The translations under genes were made by a program, and so were the position numbers. This document shows positions 18,035 through 26,877 of a stretch of 64,000 nucleotides of DNA, one piece after another. The stretch comes from Blautia sp. XA-2221 (GTDB lineage Bacteria > Bacillota > Clostridia > Lachnospirales > Lachnospiraceae), in the NCBI RefSeq assembly GCF_028767025.1, contig NZ_JAJQXX010000012.1:1-64000 (forward strand), read 5' to 3'. Each line of letters opens with the position of its first letter. Within the stretch, counting starts at the first letter, position 1. The notes under the pieces were generated by a model. That model made no database searches. It had not been told where the DNA came from and was given only the letters and a program-made list of their open reading frames with translations.

Positions 18035-18054
18035 AAGGCTGCAACAGCAGCCTT
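18035..18054 (-). promoter_or_regulatory. Perfect 8-bp stem-loop between nifU and the P-type ATPase gene
   Basis: AAGGCTGC and GCAGCCTT flank a 4-base loop. No T-run follows on either strand, so it is more likely an mRNA processing or stability element, or an attenuating stem, than a full terminator. Confidence 0.45.
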
Positions 18055-18107
18055 CGGTCCTATTCCTTATGGAATATTTCCAAACTCTGTCTGTCACAGC
18101 CTTTTTC

Positions 18108-18554
18108 TTAATACTCTTCCTCTGCTTCCTCTTCACCCTCATGAATGTCAGATTTTGGTTTGGAAAGCCCCTCGATCACAATATGGTTCTTCTGAGCATA
18201 GTCCCAGAGTGCTGCATGGATTGCTTCCTCTGCAAGAAGTGAACAGTGAACCTTTACCGGCGGAAGTCCGTCAAGAGCTTCCATAACCGCCTTATTTGTC
18301 ACCTTCATCGCCTCTTCAATAGTCTTTCCGATCACAAGCTCTGTTGCCATACTGCTGGTTGCCACTGCAGCGCCGCAGCCAAAGGTCTTAAACTTGCAAT
18401 CTTTAATAATATGAGTTTCGTCATCAATGTCAAGAAAGATTCTCATAATATCTCCGCATTTTGCATTTCCGACTGTTCCAACTCCGCTGGCGTCCTCAAT
18501 TTCTCCTACATTTCTCGGATTCTGAAAATGATCCATAACTTTTTCGCTGTACAT
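18108..18554 (-). CDS. nifU: NifU/IscU-type iron-sulfur cluster scaffold
   Basis: A 148-residue scaffold on which [2Fe-2S]/[4Fe-4S] clusters are built using sulfur from the adjacent cysteine desulfurase. The three cluster cysteines are Cys33 (NAKCGD), Cys60 (TFGCGAA) and Cys104 (VHCSLLAEEA), and the labilising Asp35 is present. The HscA-binding LPPVK motif is also present just before Cys104, although no hscA is nearby. The C-terminus is acidic. It follows nifS by about 90 bases in the iscR-nifS-nifU order common in clostridia. Confidence 0.95.
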   Translation of the reverse strand: MYSEKVMDHFQNPRNVGEIEDASGVGTVGNAKCGDIMRIFLDIDDETHIIKDCKFKTFGCGAAVATSSMATELVIGKTIEEAMKVTNKAVMEALDGLPPVKVHCSLLAEEAIHAALWDYAQKNHIVIEGLSKPKSDIHEGEEEAEEEY

Positions 18555-18642
18555 AATTTATTTCCTCCTGTTATGTGGTAATATCCTGTTTTATCTCTGT
18601 CCCTGTGTTCTTTCAGGATCCAGATATCCTGAATACAGTTTT

Positions 18643-19824
18643 TTATTTCTGTTTCTTTATAAAATCCTCATAAAGAGGTGACATATTTCTCAGATTCTGA
18701 ACAATTTCTTTCAGTTTTTCAACTGTGTAATCCAGATCTTCTTTTGTTGTCTCTTCGCTGAGTGTCAGGCGAAGGGAACCATGAGCGATCTCATGAGGAA
18801 GTCCGATAGCCAGAAGCACATGGGACGGATCAAGAGATCCTGACGTACAGGCAGAGCCGCTGGAACCGCAGATGCCATAGCCGTCAAGCATCAGAAGCAG
18901 GGATTCGCCTTCAATAAACTGAAAGCTTACATTCACATTGTTCGGAAGTCTCTTCACCGGATCTCCGTTCAGCTTCACGTAAGGAATCTCTGATGTCAGC
19001 CTGCTGATCAGATAATCTCTCAGCTCAATTTCCTTTGAGGTACGCTCTTCCATTGTATTAAGTGCCCGCTCTGCCGCAACGCCATATCCTACAATTCCCG
19101 GAACATTTTCTGTTCCTGCACGACGCTTGCGCTCCTGGGCTCCGCCGTGTACAAAGGAGCGGATCTTTACGCCTTTGCGGATGTACAGAAATCCGATGCC
19201 CTTAGGTCCGTTGATCTTATGAGCGCTGGAACTAAGCATATCAATATTACATTCATCTACATCAATAGGAAGCTGTCCAAAGGCCTGAACCGCGTCTGTA
19301 TGGAAGAGAATTCCATGCTCTCTTGCGATCATTCCGATTTCTTTGATAGGCTGAATGGAACCAATCTCATTATTTGCAAACATAATGGAAATCAGGATTG
19401 TTTCCGGAGTAATGGCTTTTTCCAGCTCTTCCGGACAGACGATTCCGTTTTCATCTACATCAAGGTAGGTGATCTTTGCGCCTCTTTTTTCCAGATATTC
19501 ACATGTATGAAGAATAGCATGATGCTCTATCTTTGTTGTAATTATGTGATTACCTTTTGCTTTGTATGCTTCAAAAGCAGCCTTTAATGCCCAGTTGTCA
19601 GATTCGGAGCCGCCGGCAGTAAAATAGATTTCTTCCGGTTTCGCCTTCAGAACACCTGCGATCTGCTCTCTGGCTTTTGTCACTGCCTCCTTGCTGTGAG
19701 CCGCAAAATCATATACACTTGATGGATTTCCATAATATTCTGTAAAATATGGCAGCATTGCCTCAACAACCTCAGGAGCCGTCTTTGTGGTAGCTGCATT
19801 GTCAAGATAAATCAATTTATTCAT
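18643..19824 (-). CDS. nifS: Cysteine desulfurase NifS/IscS (iron-sulfur operon copy)
   Basis: A 393-residue class V PLP enzyme that takes sulfur from cysteine and passes it as a persulfide to NifU. The PLP lysine is Lys203 in SSAHKINGPKG and the catalytic loop Cys326 lies in SGSACTSGSLD. The N-terminus YLDNAATT and the RAGTENVPGI stretch are diagnostic. It lies between iscR and nifU on one strand with a 31-base gap from iscR, so it should be under IscR control. It differs clearly from the desulfurase next to thiI and from the copy in the Se/S cluster. Confidence 0.95.
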   Translation of the reverse strand: MNKLIYLDNAATTKTAPEVVEAMLPYFTEYYGNPSSVYDFAAHSKEAVTKAREQIAGVLKAKPEEIYFTAGGSESDNWALKAAFEAYKAKGNHIITTKIEHHAILHTCEYLEKRGAKITYLDVDENGIVCPEELEKAITPETILISIMFANNEIGSIQPIKEIGMIAREHGILFHTDAVQAFGQLPIDVDECNIDMLSSSAHKINGPKGIGFLYIRKGVKIRSFVHGGAQERKRRAGTENVPGIVGYGVAAERALNTMEERTSKEIELRDYLISRLTSEIPYVKLNGDPVKRLPNNVNVSFQFIEGESLLLMLDGYGICGSSGSACTSGSLDPSHVLLAIGLPHEIAHGSLRLTLSEETTKEDLDYTVEKLKEIVQNLRNMSPLYEDFIKKQK

Positions 19825-19855
19825 AATCTCTGTCCTCCTGCACTAATAAACAATG

Positions 19856-20290
19856 TTACATTTTTTCTTCCTGTTTTTTTCTGCTTTCTTCTATTAACTG
19901 ACCAAGCATCAGAGTATCTACTGCCTGGGTAATACTGTCATTGATCCGCTTCCATACAAGCTTTGCCACACAGATATCCTTTGTCTCACAATTTTCCTCA
20001 GGGGACGTACCCGGACACTGTGCCGCTTCCAGACCGCCTTCCAGAATCCTCAGAATATCGCCAACAGAAATCTCATCTGCCGGTCTTCCCAGGCGGTAAC
20101 CTCCACATGCGCCTCTGGTACTTTCCACCAGCCCTGCACGTTTAAGCTTTGCCATTAACTGTTCCAGATAGCTGACTGAAATATTCTGTCTTCCGGCAAT
20201 ACTCTGAATGGAAACAGCTTCCTGTTCACTGTATACTCCCAGGTCAATCATAGCTCGAAGCCCGTATATTGCCCTTGTTGACAGCTTCAT
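19856..20290 (-). CDS. iscR: Rrf2-family iron-sulfur regulator IscR
   Basis: A 144-residue Rrf2 regulator with an N-terminal winged helix (MKLSTRAIYGLRAM..., STRGACGGYRLGRP wing). Three cysteines, Cys92, Cys101 and Cys107, are spaced as in cluster-binding IscR. It heads the iscR-nifS-nifU operon and should repress it when holding a [2Fe-2S] cluster. A perfect 18-bp palindrome overlaps its own -10 region, consistent with autoregulation. CymR-type function is less likely because CymR lacks the cysteine trio. Confidence 0.92.
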   Translation of the reverse strand: MKLSTRAIYGLRAMIDLGVYSEQEAVSIQSIAGRQNISVSYLEQLMAKLKRAGLVESTRGACGGYRLGRPADEISVGDILRILEGGLEAAQCPGTSPEENCETKDICVAKLVWKRINDSITQAVDTLMLGQLIEESRKKQEEKM

Positions 20291-20328
20291 CTGCTCACCT
20301 CTTTTAATTCCCAGTATTTTTGTCGGAT

Positions 20329-20346
20329 TTACTGTAATTACAGTAA
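20329..20346. promoter_or_regulatory. Perfect 18-bp palindromic operator upstream of iscR
   Basis: TTACTGTAATTACAGTAA is a perfect inverted repeat that covers the -10 region of the iscR promoter. Its place and symmetry fit an Rrf2-dimer binding site that blocks RNA polymerase. Binding by this IscR is inferred. Confidence 0.75.
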
Positions 20347-20368
20347 CAGATACTCACCGTTCTGTCAA
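20340..20368 (-). promoter_or_regulatory. Promoter of the iscR-nifS-nifU operon
   Basis: On the minus strand a perfect TTGACA (20363-20368) is followed after 17 bases by TACTGT (20340-20345), a weak -10 lying inside the palindromic operator. A weak -10 with a perfect -35 is common at strongly repressed promoters. Confidence 0.65.
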
Positions 20369-20413
20369 GGTTATTTTTTGCATATATTTACAAAAAGTTA
20401 TCAGGATATTGTT

Positions 20414-21724
20414 ATGTCAAAACAGAATTTTTTTAAGGGAACTTTTATCCTGACCTGCACAGGACTTGCCAGCAGGATCATCGGCTTCTTCTATAGAATA
20501 TTCCTGTCACATTCTATTGGTGCTCAGGGACTGGGACTGTATCAGCTTATGGTTCCTCTGCAGAATCTTGTACTTGCCCTTACCACCTCCGGCATACAGA
20601 CTGCCCTGAATCGTCTGATTGCTTCTCAGACTGCCCTGAGACACCACAGAGAAGCAAAAAATATCTTCTGTACAGGAATTCTTACCGCATTTTCACTTTC
20701 TGTGGGAACTGCATGGATCCTGTATACAAATTCCGGCTTTTTTTCCGGTCAGATTCTGAAGCAGCCTCTTACAGAGCCGCTGTTGCGTATTATTTCTTTC
20801 AGTTTTCCTTTAAGCGCTGTTCATTCATGTATCAACAGCTATTATTTCGCCAGAAAAAAAACCGGAATTCCTTCCGGACTGCAGCTGCTGGAACAGCTTG
20901 TACGGACAGGTTCCTCCTTTCTGATCTGCCATATCCTGATTTCTCAAAACAGACCTCTTACTGCTTCCATTGCCGCAGGTGGCGCTCTTATTTCAGAGCT
21001 TTTCGCCGCATCTGCCGGTCTTCTGATGATCGCAGTGGAGTTTTCACGTGAACAGTATTCCTTTTTTCATGCAACCCGTTTCACAGCAAGACTCAGGGAT
21101 ATTTTCCATACTTCTTTTCCTCTTACTTTGAACCGTGTGCTTCTGACACTGCTTGGGAGTATCGAGGTAGTCCTGATCCCACAGAGGCTGCAGCTTTATG
21201 GCATGTCCCCTTCCGATTCTCTGGGCGTTTACGGAATATTTACAGGAATGGCTCTTCCTCTGATCCTTTTTCCCTCCACGATTACAAATTCCGCCTCTGT
21301 CATGCTCATGCCATCAGTGGCAGAAATGCAGGCTCTTGGCTTTCGCAGGAGAATCCGCCATATCACAGGAAAGGCCTGTACCGGCTGTATGACTCTCGGA
21401 CTGATCTGTGCGGCAGGATTTTTTCTTTTTGGTCCTTTTCTTGGCAAGTTTCTCTTTCACAGCCCCACTGCAGGGGTTTATATCCGTACCATGTCCTTTA
21501 TCTGCCCTTTTTTGTATATGAATACAGCCCTGGTCAGTATCCTTCACGGTCTTGGAAAAAATATCCGAAGTCTGATCCACAATGCTGCAGGGATTCTGGT
21601 AAGAATTTCTTTTGTACTTTTTGCAGTTCCTGTAATGGGAATCCGCGGCTACCTCTACGGGATCCTCATAAGCGAAATCCTTTTAAGCGGTCTTCATATC
21701 GCTGCGCTGTACCGCTTTGAATAG
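20414..21724 (+). CDS. Oligosaccharide flippase family membrane protein (MATE/SpoVB/MurJ-like)
   Basis: A 436-residue polytopic membrane protein of the polysaccharide transport superfamily. The N-terminal GTFILTCTGLASRIIGFFYRIFLSHSIGAQGLGLYQL region matches SpoVB/YtgP-type flippases of lipid-linked sugars. At 436 residues it is shorter than SpoVB (about 520). The start MSKQNFF at 20414 is chosen because it gives the normal N-terminus before the first helix and has AGGA upstream. It is transcribed divergently from iscR. The role could be peptidoglycan or spore-cortex precursor export (SpoVB-like) or another glycan. Confidence 0.8.
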   Translation: MSKQNFFKGTFILTCTGLASRIIGFFYRIFLSHSIGAQGLGLYQLMVPLQNLVLALTTSGIQTALNRLIASQTALRHHREAKNIFCTGILTAFSLSVGTAWILYTNSGFFSGQILKQPLTEPLLRIISFSFPLSAVHSCINSYYFARKKTGIPSGLQLLEQLVRTGSSFLICHILISQNRPLTASIAAGGALISELFAASAGLLMIAVEFSREQYSFFHATRFTARLRDIFHTSFPLTLNRVLLTLLGSIEVVLIPQRLQLYGMSPSDSLGVYGIFTGMALPLILFPSTITNSASVMLMPSVAEMQALGFRRRIRHITGKACTGCMTLGLICAAGFFLFGPFLGKFLFHSPTAGVYIRTMSFICPFLYMNTALVSILHGLGKNIRSLIHNAAGILVRISFVLFAVPVMGIRGYLYGILISEILLSGLHIAALYRFE

Positions 21725-21732
21725 CTTCTGTA

Positions 21733-21761
21733 TCGACAACAGATAAAGAATCGTATATAAT
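21733..21761 (+). promoter_or_regulatory. Promoter of the DAHP synthase gene
   Basis: TCGACA (21733-21738, one mismatch from TTGACA) and a perfect TATAAT (21756-21761) are separated by 17 bases. The predicted transcript starts only a few bases before GAGGAGG and the ATG, so there is no room for a T-box or leader attenuator. Confidence 0.75.
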
Positions 21762-21784
21762 ATTGTCGAGGAGGAACTATTATT

Positions 21785-22816
21785 ATGAGCTTTTCATTTA
21801 TCAAAAAATTACCGACACCAGAGGATATCCGGAACGAATATCCGGTAAACTCTGCCATTCAGACATTAAAAGAAAAAAGGGATCAGGAGATACGTGACGT
21901 ATTTACCGGAAAATCAGACAAATTTCTTGCCATTATCGGTCCCTGTTCCGCAGATAATGAGGATGCTGTGTGCGACTATCTTCTTCGCCTGCGTAAAGTT
22001 CAGGACAAAATTTCAGATAAAGTCCTGATCATCCCCAGAGTGTACACCAACAAGCCGCGTACTACAGGGGAAGGATATAAGGGAATGGTCCATCAGCCTG
22101 ATCCGGAAAAGAAGCCCAATATGCTTGCCGGACTGGTCGCCATCCGAAAAATGCATATCCGAGCCATTCAGGAAAGCGGTTTTACCTGCGCAGATGAAAT
22201 GCTTTATCCTGAAAATTACCGTTATCTTTCCGATCTGCTTTCCTACGTTGCAGTAGGCGCACGTTCTGTTGAGGATCAGCAGCACCGCCTGACAGTCAGC
22301 GGTATGGAGGTTCCTGCAGGTATGAAAAATCCTACCAGCGGTGATTTCAGCGTAATGCTTAATTCTGTTACTGCCGCTCAGGGCTCACACCGTTTCATTT
22401 ACAGAGGCTGGGAAGTAGAAACCACAGGAAATCCTCTCGCACACACTATTTTGAGAGGCGCAGTAAACAAACACGGAGAGGCGATTCCCAACTATCATTA
22501 TGAGGATCTTCGTCTTCTCTGGGAAAGATATCAGGAAAAGAATCTGCACAACCCGGCTGTGATCATTGATACCAATCACTCCAACTCCAATAAACAGTAC
22601 GAACAGCAGATTCGTATTGCCAAAGAAGTTCTTCACAGCCGCCTTGTAGATCCTGAGTTAAAAACTCTGGTAAAAGGGCTGATGATCGAAAGCTATATTG
22701 AATCCGGAAATCAAAAAATCGGAGGAAATCATATTTACGGAAAATCCATTACAGATCCCTGTCTTGGATGGGAAGATACAGAGCAACTTCTGTATACGAT
22801 TGCAGAAATGTGCTGA
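21785..22816 (+). CDS. 3-deoxy-7-phosphoheptulonate synthase (DAHP synthase, class I, AroF/G/H type)
   Basis: A 343-residue enzyme that condenses phosphoenolpyruvate and erythrose-4-phosphate, the first step of the shikimate pathway. It carries the class I motifs IIGPCSADN (about 57-65), RVYTNKPRTTGEGYKG (about 85-100), VGARSVEDQQHR and the C-terminal IIDTNHSNSNKQ. Its length matches enterobacterial AroG. The N-terminal segment that carries allosteric residues in AroF/G/H is present, so feedback by an aromatic amino acid is likely, but which one cannot be told. It stands alone with its own promoter and is not in an aro operon. Confidence 0.93.
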   Translation: MSFSFIKKLPTPEDIRNEYPVNSAIQTLKEKRDQEIRDVFTGKSDKFLAIIGPCSADNEDAVCDYLLRLRKVQDKISDKVLIIPRVYTNKPRTTGEGYKGMVHQPDPEKKPNMLAGLVAIRKMHIRAIQESGFTCADEMLYPENYRYLSDLLSYVAVGARSVEDQQHRLTVSGMEVPAGMKNPTSGDFSVMLNSVTAAQGSHRFIYRGWEVETTGNPLAHTILRGAVNKHGEAIPNYHYEDLRLLWERYQEKNLHNPAVIIDTNHSNSNKQYEQQIRIAKEVLHSRLVDPELKTLVKGLMIESYIESGNQKIGGNHIYGKSITDPCLGWEDTEQLLYTIAEMC

Positions 22817-22944
22817 TATTTTTAAACTACTGTCCGGATACTATAAACAACACCCACTGCCTGTCCGCTATACCCGTAGTGCAGACAGTGGCAGTCTGTA
22901 TGTAAGAATTCTTTGATTTTATTAATACTTACAGTCTATAAAAT

Positions 22945-22978
22945 AGCACACCCCGGCTTTCAGCTTCTGGGGTGTGCT
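22945..22978. terminator. Hairpin at the convergent end of the DAHP synthase and xerD genes
   Basis: AGCACACCCC pairs with GGGGTGTGCT around a 14-base loop. On the plus strand only TTT follows. On the minus strand ATTTTAT follows and the xerD stop lies inside the loop. It probably terminates both convergent genes, but the U-tracts are modest. Confidence 0.6.
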
Positions 22979-23844
22979 TTCATATAAACATCTCTCATTT
23001 TTATGGTATCCAGTCCCAGATACATCTGGGTGGAAGAAATATCAGAATGGCCAAGCATTTCCTGTACACTTTTTATGTCTGCCCCATTCTGCAGCATATG
23101 GACTGCAAATGAATGTCGAAGTGTATGGGGCGTAATATCTCTGTGGATTCCCGCATTCTCTGCATATCCTTTCAGGATCTTCCAGAATCCCTGCCTGCTC
23201 ATTGGCTTTCCGGAACAATTTGTAAAAAGAGCGTTTTCTCCTTGATTCTTTACAAAAAAATCTCTTGCCTCATCCATATATTTCTGTAGCATATCACGGC
23301 TGACATTTCCAATGGGAATCACACGTTCCTTTCCATTGTCATGGCAGATCACATATCCAAAACTTAAATTCACATCCTCTGTTTTAAGGGTCAGCAGTTC
23401 ACTGACACGCATCCCGGTAGCATAAAGAAGCTCCATCATCGCTTTATCTCTGATGCCCTTGCCGGTTCGGAGATCAGGCTGGCGCAGAAGCCTGTCTACT
23501 TCCTGTACAGTCAGAATTTCCGGCATTTTCTTTTCTATTCTGGGTGCTCTTAAATTTTCAGAAGGATCCCCGGAAACCACACCTTTTTTAAACAGATAAT
23601 GAAACAGGGCTCTGATGGATGCAATATTTCTGGATATGGTAGAAGCAGCAAAATCCGCTTTTCTCATTTCACCGATATACCCCTTCAGGTCCGATTCTGT
23701 TACTTCATCTGCATAGAGGATTCCCTTTTTTTCAAAATATGCAGCCATTTTTTTCAGATCACGCTGATAGGAAACCTCAGTATTTCCAGATGTATTTTTT
23801 TCATTGTGAAGATATTCAATAAAATCATTGATAAACTTTTCCAT
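22960..23844 (-). CDS. xerD: Tyrosine recombinase XerD-like
   Basis: A 294-residue tyrosine recombinase. It has a SAM-like core-binding domain (about 5-90) and a catalytic domain with Arg in ATGMRVSELL, HTLRHSFAVHML, GHSDISSTQMY and the nucleophile near Tyr275. Length and motifs fit the chromosome-dimer resolvase XerD. The start MEKFINDF at 23844 gives the normal family N-terminus; in-frame upstream starts are possible. It lies next to spoIIM, an association also seen in Bacillus, which supports the chromosomal XerD call over a phage integrase. No dif site was identified here. Confidence 0.85.
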   Translation of the reverse strand: MEKFINDFIEYLHNEKNTSGNTEVSYQRDLKKMAAYFEKKGILYADEVTESDLKGYIGEMRKADFAASTISRNIASIRALFHYLFKKGVVSGDPSENLRAPRIEKKMPEILTVQEVDRLLRQPDLRTGKGIRDKAMMELLYATGMRVSELLTLKTEDVNLSFGYVICHDNGKERVIPIGNVSRDMLQKYMDEARDFFVKNQGENALFTNCSGKPMSRQGFWKILKGYAENAGIHRDITPHTLRHSFAVHMLQNGADIKSVQEMLGHSDISSTQMYLGLDTIKMRDVYMKAHPRS

Positions 23845-23970
23845 TTTTATTTCCGCCGTCCATTCCGATTTTGAATTACCGTTCATCAAGCCTCGATCAT
23901 AAGTCGTGTATCATACATTATACACTGGTTTTTCTTAAAATCAAAGCACTTTTCATACTTCTCTTCCGTT

Positions 23971-24570
23971 TCAGAAAAGGTCCAGACTCTTCATCAGAAC
24001 CTCCATCACCGGAGGATTGCACCATGTTTCCAGCAAAACACCACCCAGGAATACCACTGTGCATAAAAAAACACGAAGTGCATAGACAGATACTTCTCCG
24101 GATATCAGCCCACGACTCTTCCAGATTTCCAGCGACTGCCGGTATACCAGCCACATCAGCCAGAAAAAACAGGGAAAATATAAAAGATACTGAGGAAACA
24201 TAGCTCCCAATCCTACAATCCCACCCTGAAGTCCAAACTGAAGAATTGACATGGTAAGAAGAAGCCCGGTACGGACACCCATATACAAAATCCCCATCAC
24301 AGCCAAAGGCGCTCCAAATACAGACACTCCACAAAGGGCTGAAATCAGAAATACATTTCCCCTCATTTTAAGTACCTGCCAAAAATATTCGCTCTTATCA
24401 AGACTGCTATCAGCAAAAGCTGCCAGCAGATACAGAGAAGCCGCTGTTTTCTGATGCCATTCATATTTCCACATTACATTTGGAATGATCACTCCCATAA
24501 AAAAGCCAAAAAAGAAAAGCCAGTATACAGGAAGTCTTCCCCTTCTGTACAATTCCAGTCTTTTTTTCAT
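23971..24570 (-). CDS. spoIIM: Stage II sporulation protein M
   Basis: A 199-residue integral membrane protein of the SpoIIM family with about five hydrophobic helices (for example FFFGFFMGVIIPNVMW near the N-terminus and GILYMGVRTGLLLTMSILQFGLQGG in the middle). SpoIIM forms the DMP complex with SpoIID and SpoIIP that remodels septal peptidoglycan and drives engulfment of the forespore. It lies upstream of xerD on the same strand. Its presence indicates that the organism is, or recently was, spore-forming. Confidence 0.9.
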   Translation of the reverse strand: MKKRLELYRRGRLPVYWLFFFGFFMGVIIPNVMWKYEWHQKTAASLYLLAAFADSSLDKSEYFWQVLKMRGNVFLISALCGVSVFGAPLAVMGILYMGVRTGLLLTMSILQFGLQGGIVGLGAMFPQYLLYFPCFFWLMWLVYRQSLEIWKSRGLISGEVSVYALRVFLCTVVFLGGVLLETWCNPPVMEVLMKSLDLF

Positions 24571-24646
24571 ATCCTCACCCTGTACCAGTTTACGGGACTG
24601 GTGTCCAAAATATGTCTGTTCCTTTCACGCGCCTCTCTTCCCACGC

Positions 24647-24680
24647 AAAAAGCCGTGTGAAATTTCTTTCACACGGCTTA
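24647..24680 (-). terminator. Terminator after the RNase Y gene
   Basis: On the minus strand TAAGCCGTGTGAAA pairs with TTTCACACGGCTT around a small loop and is followed by TTTTT. It lies 42 bases beyond the rny stop. Confidence 0.9.
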
Positions 24681-24721
24681 TATACTTCATTTAATGAACA
24701 ATGGTGCATGACCTGTCAGAA

Positions 24722-26281
24722 TTATTTCGCGTAGTCTACTGCTCTGCTCTCACGAATCACATTGACTTTAATCTGTCCCGGATATTCCAGTTCAGCTTCA
24801 ATCTGTTTCGCAATATCTCTTGCCAGCAGAACCATATCTGCATCTGTTACATGCTCTGGCACTACCATTACGCGAATCTCTCTGCCCGCCTGAATAGCAA
24901 AGGACTTGTCTACTCCCTTGAATTCATTGGTGATATCCTCCAGCTGTTTCAGTCTGTTGGTATAGGTTTCCAGTGTTTCTCTTCTTGCGCCCGGCCTTGC
25001 CGCAGAAATTGCGTCAGCAGCCTGTACAATACATGCAACAAGAGATTCCGGCTCTACATCACCATGATGGGATGCAACTGTATTGATCACGACAGCAGAT
25101 TCTTTATACTTCTTACAAAGATCCACTCCAATCTGAATATGAGATCCTTCCACCTCATGATCAATGGATTTTCCAATATCATGAAGAAGTCCGGCTCTCT
25201 TGGCCATACGGACATCCACGCCGATTTCACCTGCCAGGATTCCGGAAAGCTGTGCAACCTCAATGGAATGTTTCAATGCATTCTGTCCATAACTGGAACG
25301 GAATTTCATTCGTCCAAGAAGCTTCAGAAGCTCTGGATGGATTCCATGTACTCCTACGTCCATGGCTGCATTTTCGCCGTCTTCGCGAATCTGCACTTCC
25401 ACTTCTTTCTGAGCCTTTTCCACCATCTCTTCGATTCTTGCCGGATGAATACGACCGTCAACAATCAGCTTTTCAAGAGCAACTCTTGCCACTTCTCTTC
25501 GGATCGGATCAAATGCAGAAAGAACAACAGCCTCAGGAGTATCATCGATAATCAGATCAACACCTGTCAGTGTTTCCAAAGTACGGATATTTCGTCCTTC
25601 ACGTCCGATAATCCTGCCCTTCATTTCATCGCTTGGAAGCTGTACTACAGAGATTGTTGTCTCTGATACATGATCCACAGCACATTTCTGAATGGCATTT
25701 ACCACATATTCCTTGGCTTTCTTGCCTGCTTCTTCCTTGGCGCGGTTTTCAAGCTCCTTATAGAGTCTTGCCACATCCACTTTTACATCGTCTTCTACAG
25801 TTTTCAGTAACTCGTCTTTTGCCTGTTCGGAGGTCAGACCGGAAATTCTTTCCAGTTCCTGTACTCCCTTCTGTTCAAGCTCTTCTACTTTCTTTTCTCT
25901 TTTTTGCAGTTCAGCAGCTTTTGCTGTGCATTCAGTCTCACGCTTTTCTACGATATCCGCTTTTTTATCTACGGATTCTTCCTTGGATAAAACACGTCTC
26001 TCGTATTTTTGCAGCTCATTTCTGCGTTCCTTGGTTTCTTTCTCCAGTTCATTTTTTGTACGGAGAGATTCTTCCTTCACTTCCAATAAAGCTTCTCTTT
26101 TTTTTGTTTCAGCAGTTTTTAAAGCTTCATCTATGATGCTTCTTGCTCTGTCTTCTGCTGTGCCGACAACCTCGGCGTCCTTTTTTGCCTTATTTTCGAC
26201 AGCAAGCTTGCAAGTAAGAGGAACCGCAATAAGCAGTGCGACCACTACAGCGACAATTACACTTATGATGATAGTTGTCAC
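24722..26281 (-). CDS. rny: Ribonuclease Y
   Basis: A 519-residue membrane-anchored endoribonuclease that starts mRNA decay in firmicutes. In order it has an N-terminal transmembrane helix ([15 protein letters not shown], about 6-20), a long Lys/Glu coiled coil (about 30-200), a KH domain ([17 protein letters not shown], about 218-234) and an HD domain with [12 protein letters not shown] and the ASHHGDVEP segment. The start is GTG at 26281 behind AAGGAGGTGCTCCT. The order recA-recX-rny is common in clostridia. It ends in a strong terminator. Confidence 0.97.
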   Translation of the reverse strand: MTTIIISVIVAVVVALLIAVPLTCKLAVENKAKKDAEVVGTAEDRARSIIDEALKTAETKKREALLEVKEESLRTKNELEKETKERRNELQKYERRVLSKEESVDKKADIVEKRETECTAKAAELQKREKKVEELEQKGVQELERISGLTSEQAKDELLKTVEDDVKVDVARLYKELENRAKEEAGKKAKEYVVNAIQKCAVDHVSETTISVVQLPSDEMKGRIIGREGRNIRTLETLTGVDLIIDDTPEAVVLSAFDPIRREVARVALEKLIVDGRIHPARIEEMVEKAQKEVEVQIREDGENAAMDVGVHGIHPELLKLLGRMKFRSSYGQNALKHSIEVAQLSGILAGEIGVDVRMAKRAGLLHDIGKSIDHEVEGSHIQIGVDLCKKYKESAVVINTVASHHGDVEPESLVACIVQAADAISAARPGARRETLETYTNRLKQLEDITNEFKGVDKSFAIQAGREIRVMVVPEHVTDADMVLLARDIAKQIEAELEYPGQIKVNVIRESRAVDYAK

Positions 26282-26367
26282 AGGAGCACCTCCTTATTTA
26301 GTTTTCATTGTACAAATACAACAATACAAGTTTATCTGTTTTTGAGAAATCTGTCAAGTTTTTCTAC

Positions 26368-26868
26368 CTATTTGTTGCCATAATTTTTATGAAAACTGAT
26401 TTCCATTTCCTCCAAAACAGAGGAAATTTCTCCTGACCGGAACCCCCGCCTTGCCAGATACCCGTACAGACGGCGCATCTCCTTCTCGTCCAACTCTGTA
26501 CCCGGACTATATCTTTTCTCTATGGTTCGCCTCAGTATCATCCTTTCGTCAGGTTCTTCAAGGTGACACGCCTGCTCCCACGCTTCGGAAGCCGTTTCTC
26601 TGTCAATTCCTTTTGCATAAAGCTCCTGAAAGATCTTCTGCCTGCTTTTTTCATGGATACGGTATGTAATATAATTTAATGCATATCTGCTGTCATTAAT
26701 ATATCCATAGCTTTTTACATAAGCCACTGCATCCAGGACCGCCTGCTCGGAAAACCCTGCCTGCAAAAGTCGGTCGCTGAGTCCCTTTTCTGTCCGGTCC
26801 ATGCGTTCCAGAAGCTTCATGGCTTTTTTTCGCGCCTGTCTCTGCTCTTCCTGAATTTCCATCATCAT
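26368..26868 (-). CDS. recX: RecX-family regulatory protein
   Basis: A 166-residue RecX protein that modulates RecA filaments. Three-helix RecX repeats are visible (for example GYINDSRYALNYITYRIHEKSRQKIFQELYAKGI and LYGYLARRGFRSGEISSVLEE). It begins nine bases after the recA stop with three consecutive ATG codons, so the exact first residue is uncertain. The lack of a strong ribosome-binding site suggests coupling to recA translation. Confidence 0.88.
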   Translation of the reverse strand: MMMEIQEEQRQARKKAMKLLERMDRTEKGLSDRLLQAGFSEQAVLDAVAYVKSYGYINDSRYALNYITYRIHEKSRQKIFQELYAKGIDRETASEAWEQACHLEEPDERMILRRTIEKRYSPGTELDEKEMRRLYGYLARRGFRSGEISSVLEEMEISFHKNYGNK

Positions 26869-26877
26869 TCTGTCTTA

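Noticed and set aside
22960-23844. Phage-type integrase marking a prophage
   Set aside because: Length, motifs and linkage to spoIIM fit chromosomal XerD, and no phage genes or attachment repeats are nearby.
24701-25666. A 321-codon open frame on the plus strand
   Set aside because: It is antisense to the well-conserved RNase Y gene and has a Cys/His/Ser-rich composition typical of shadow frames.
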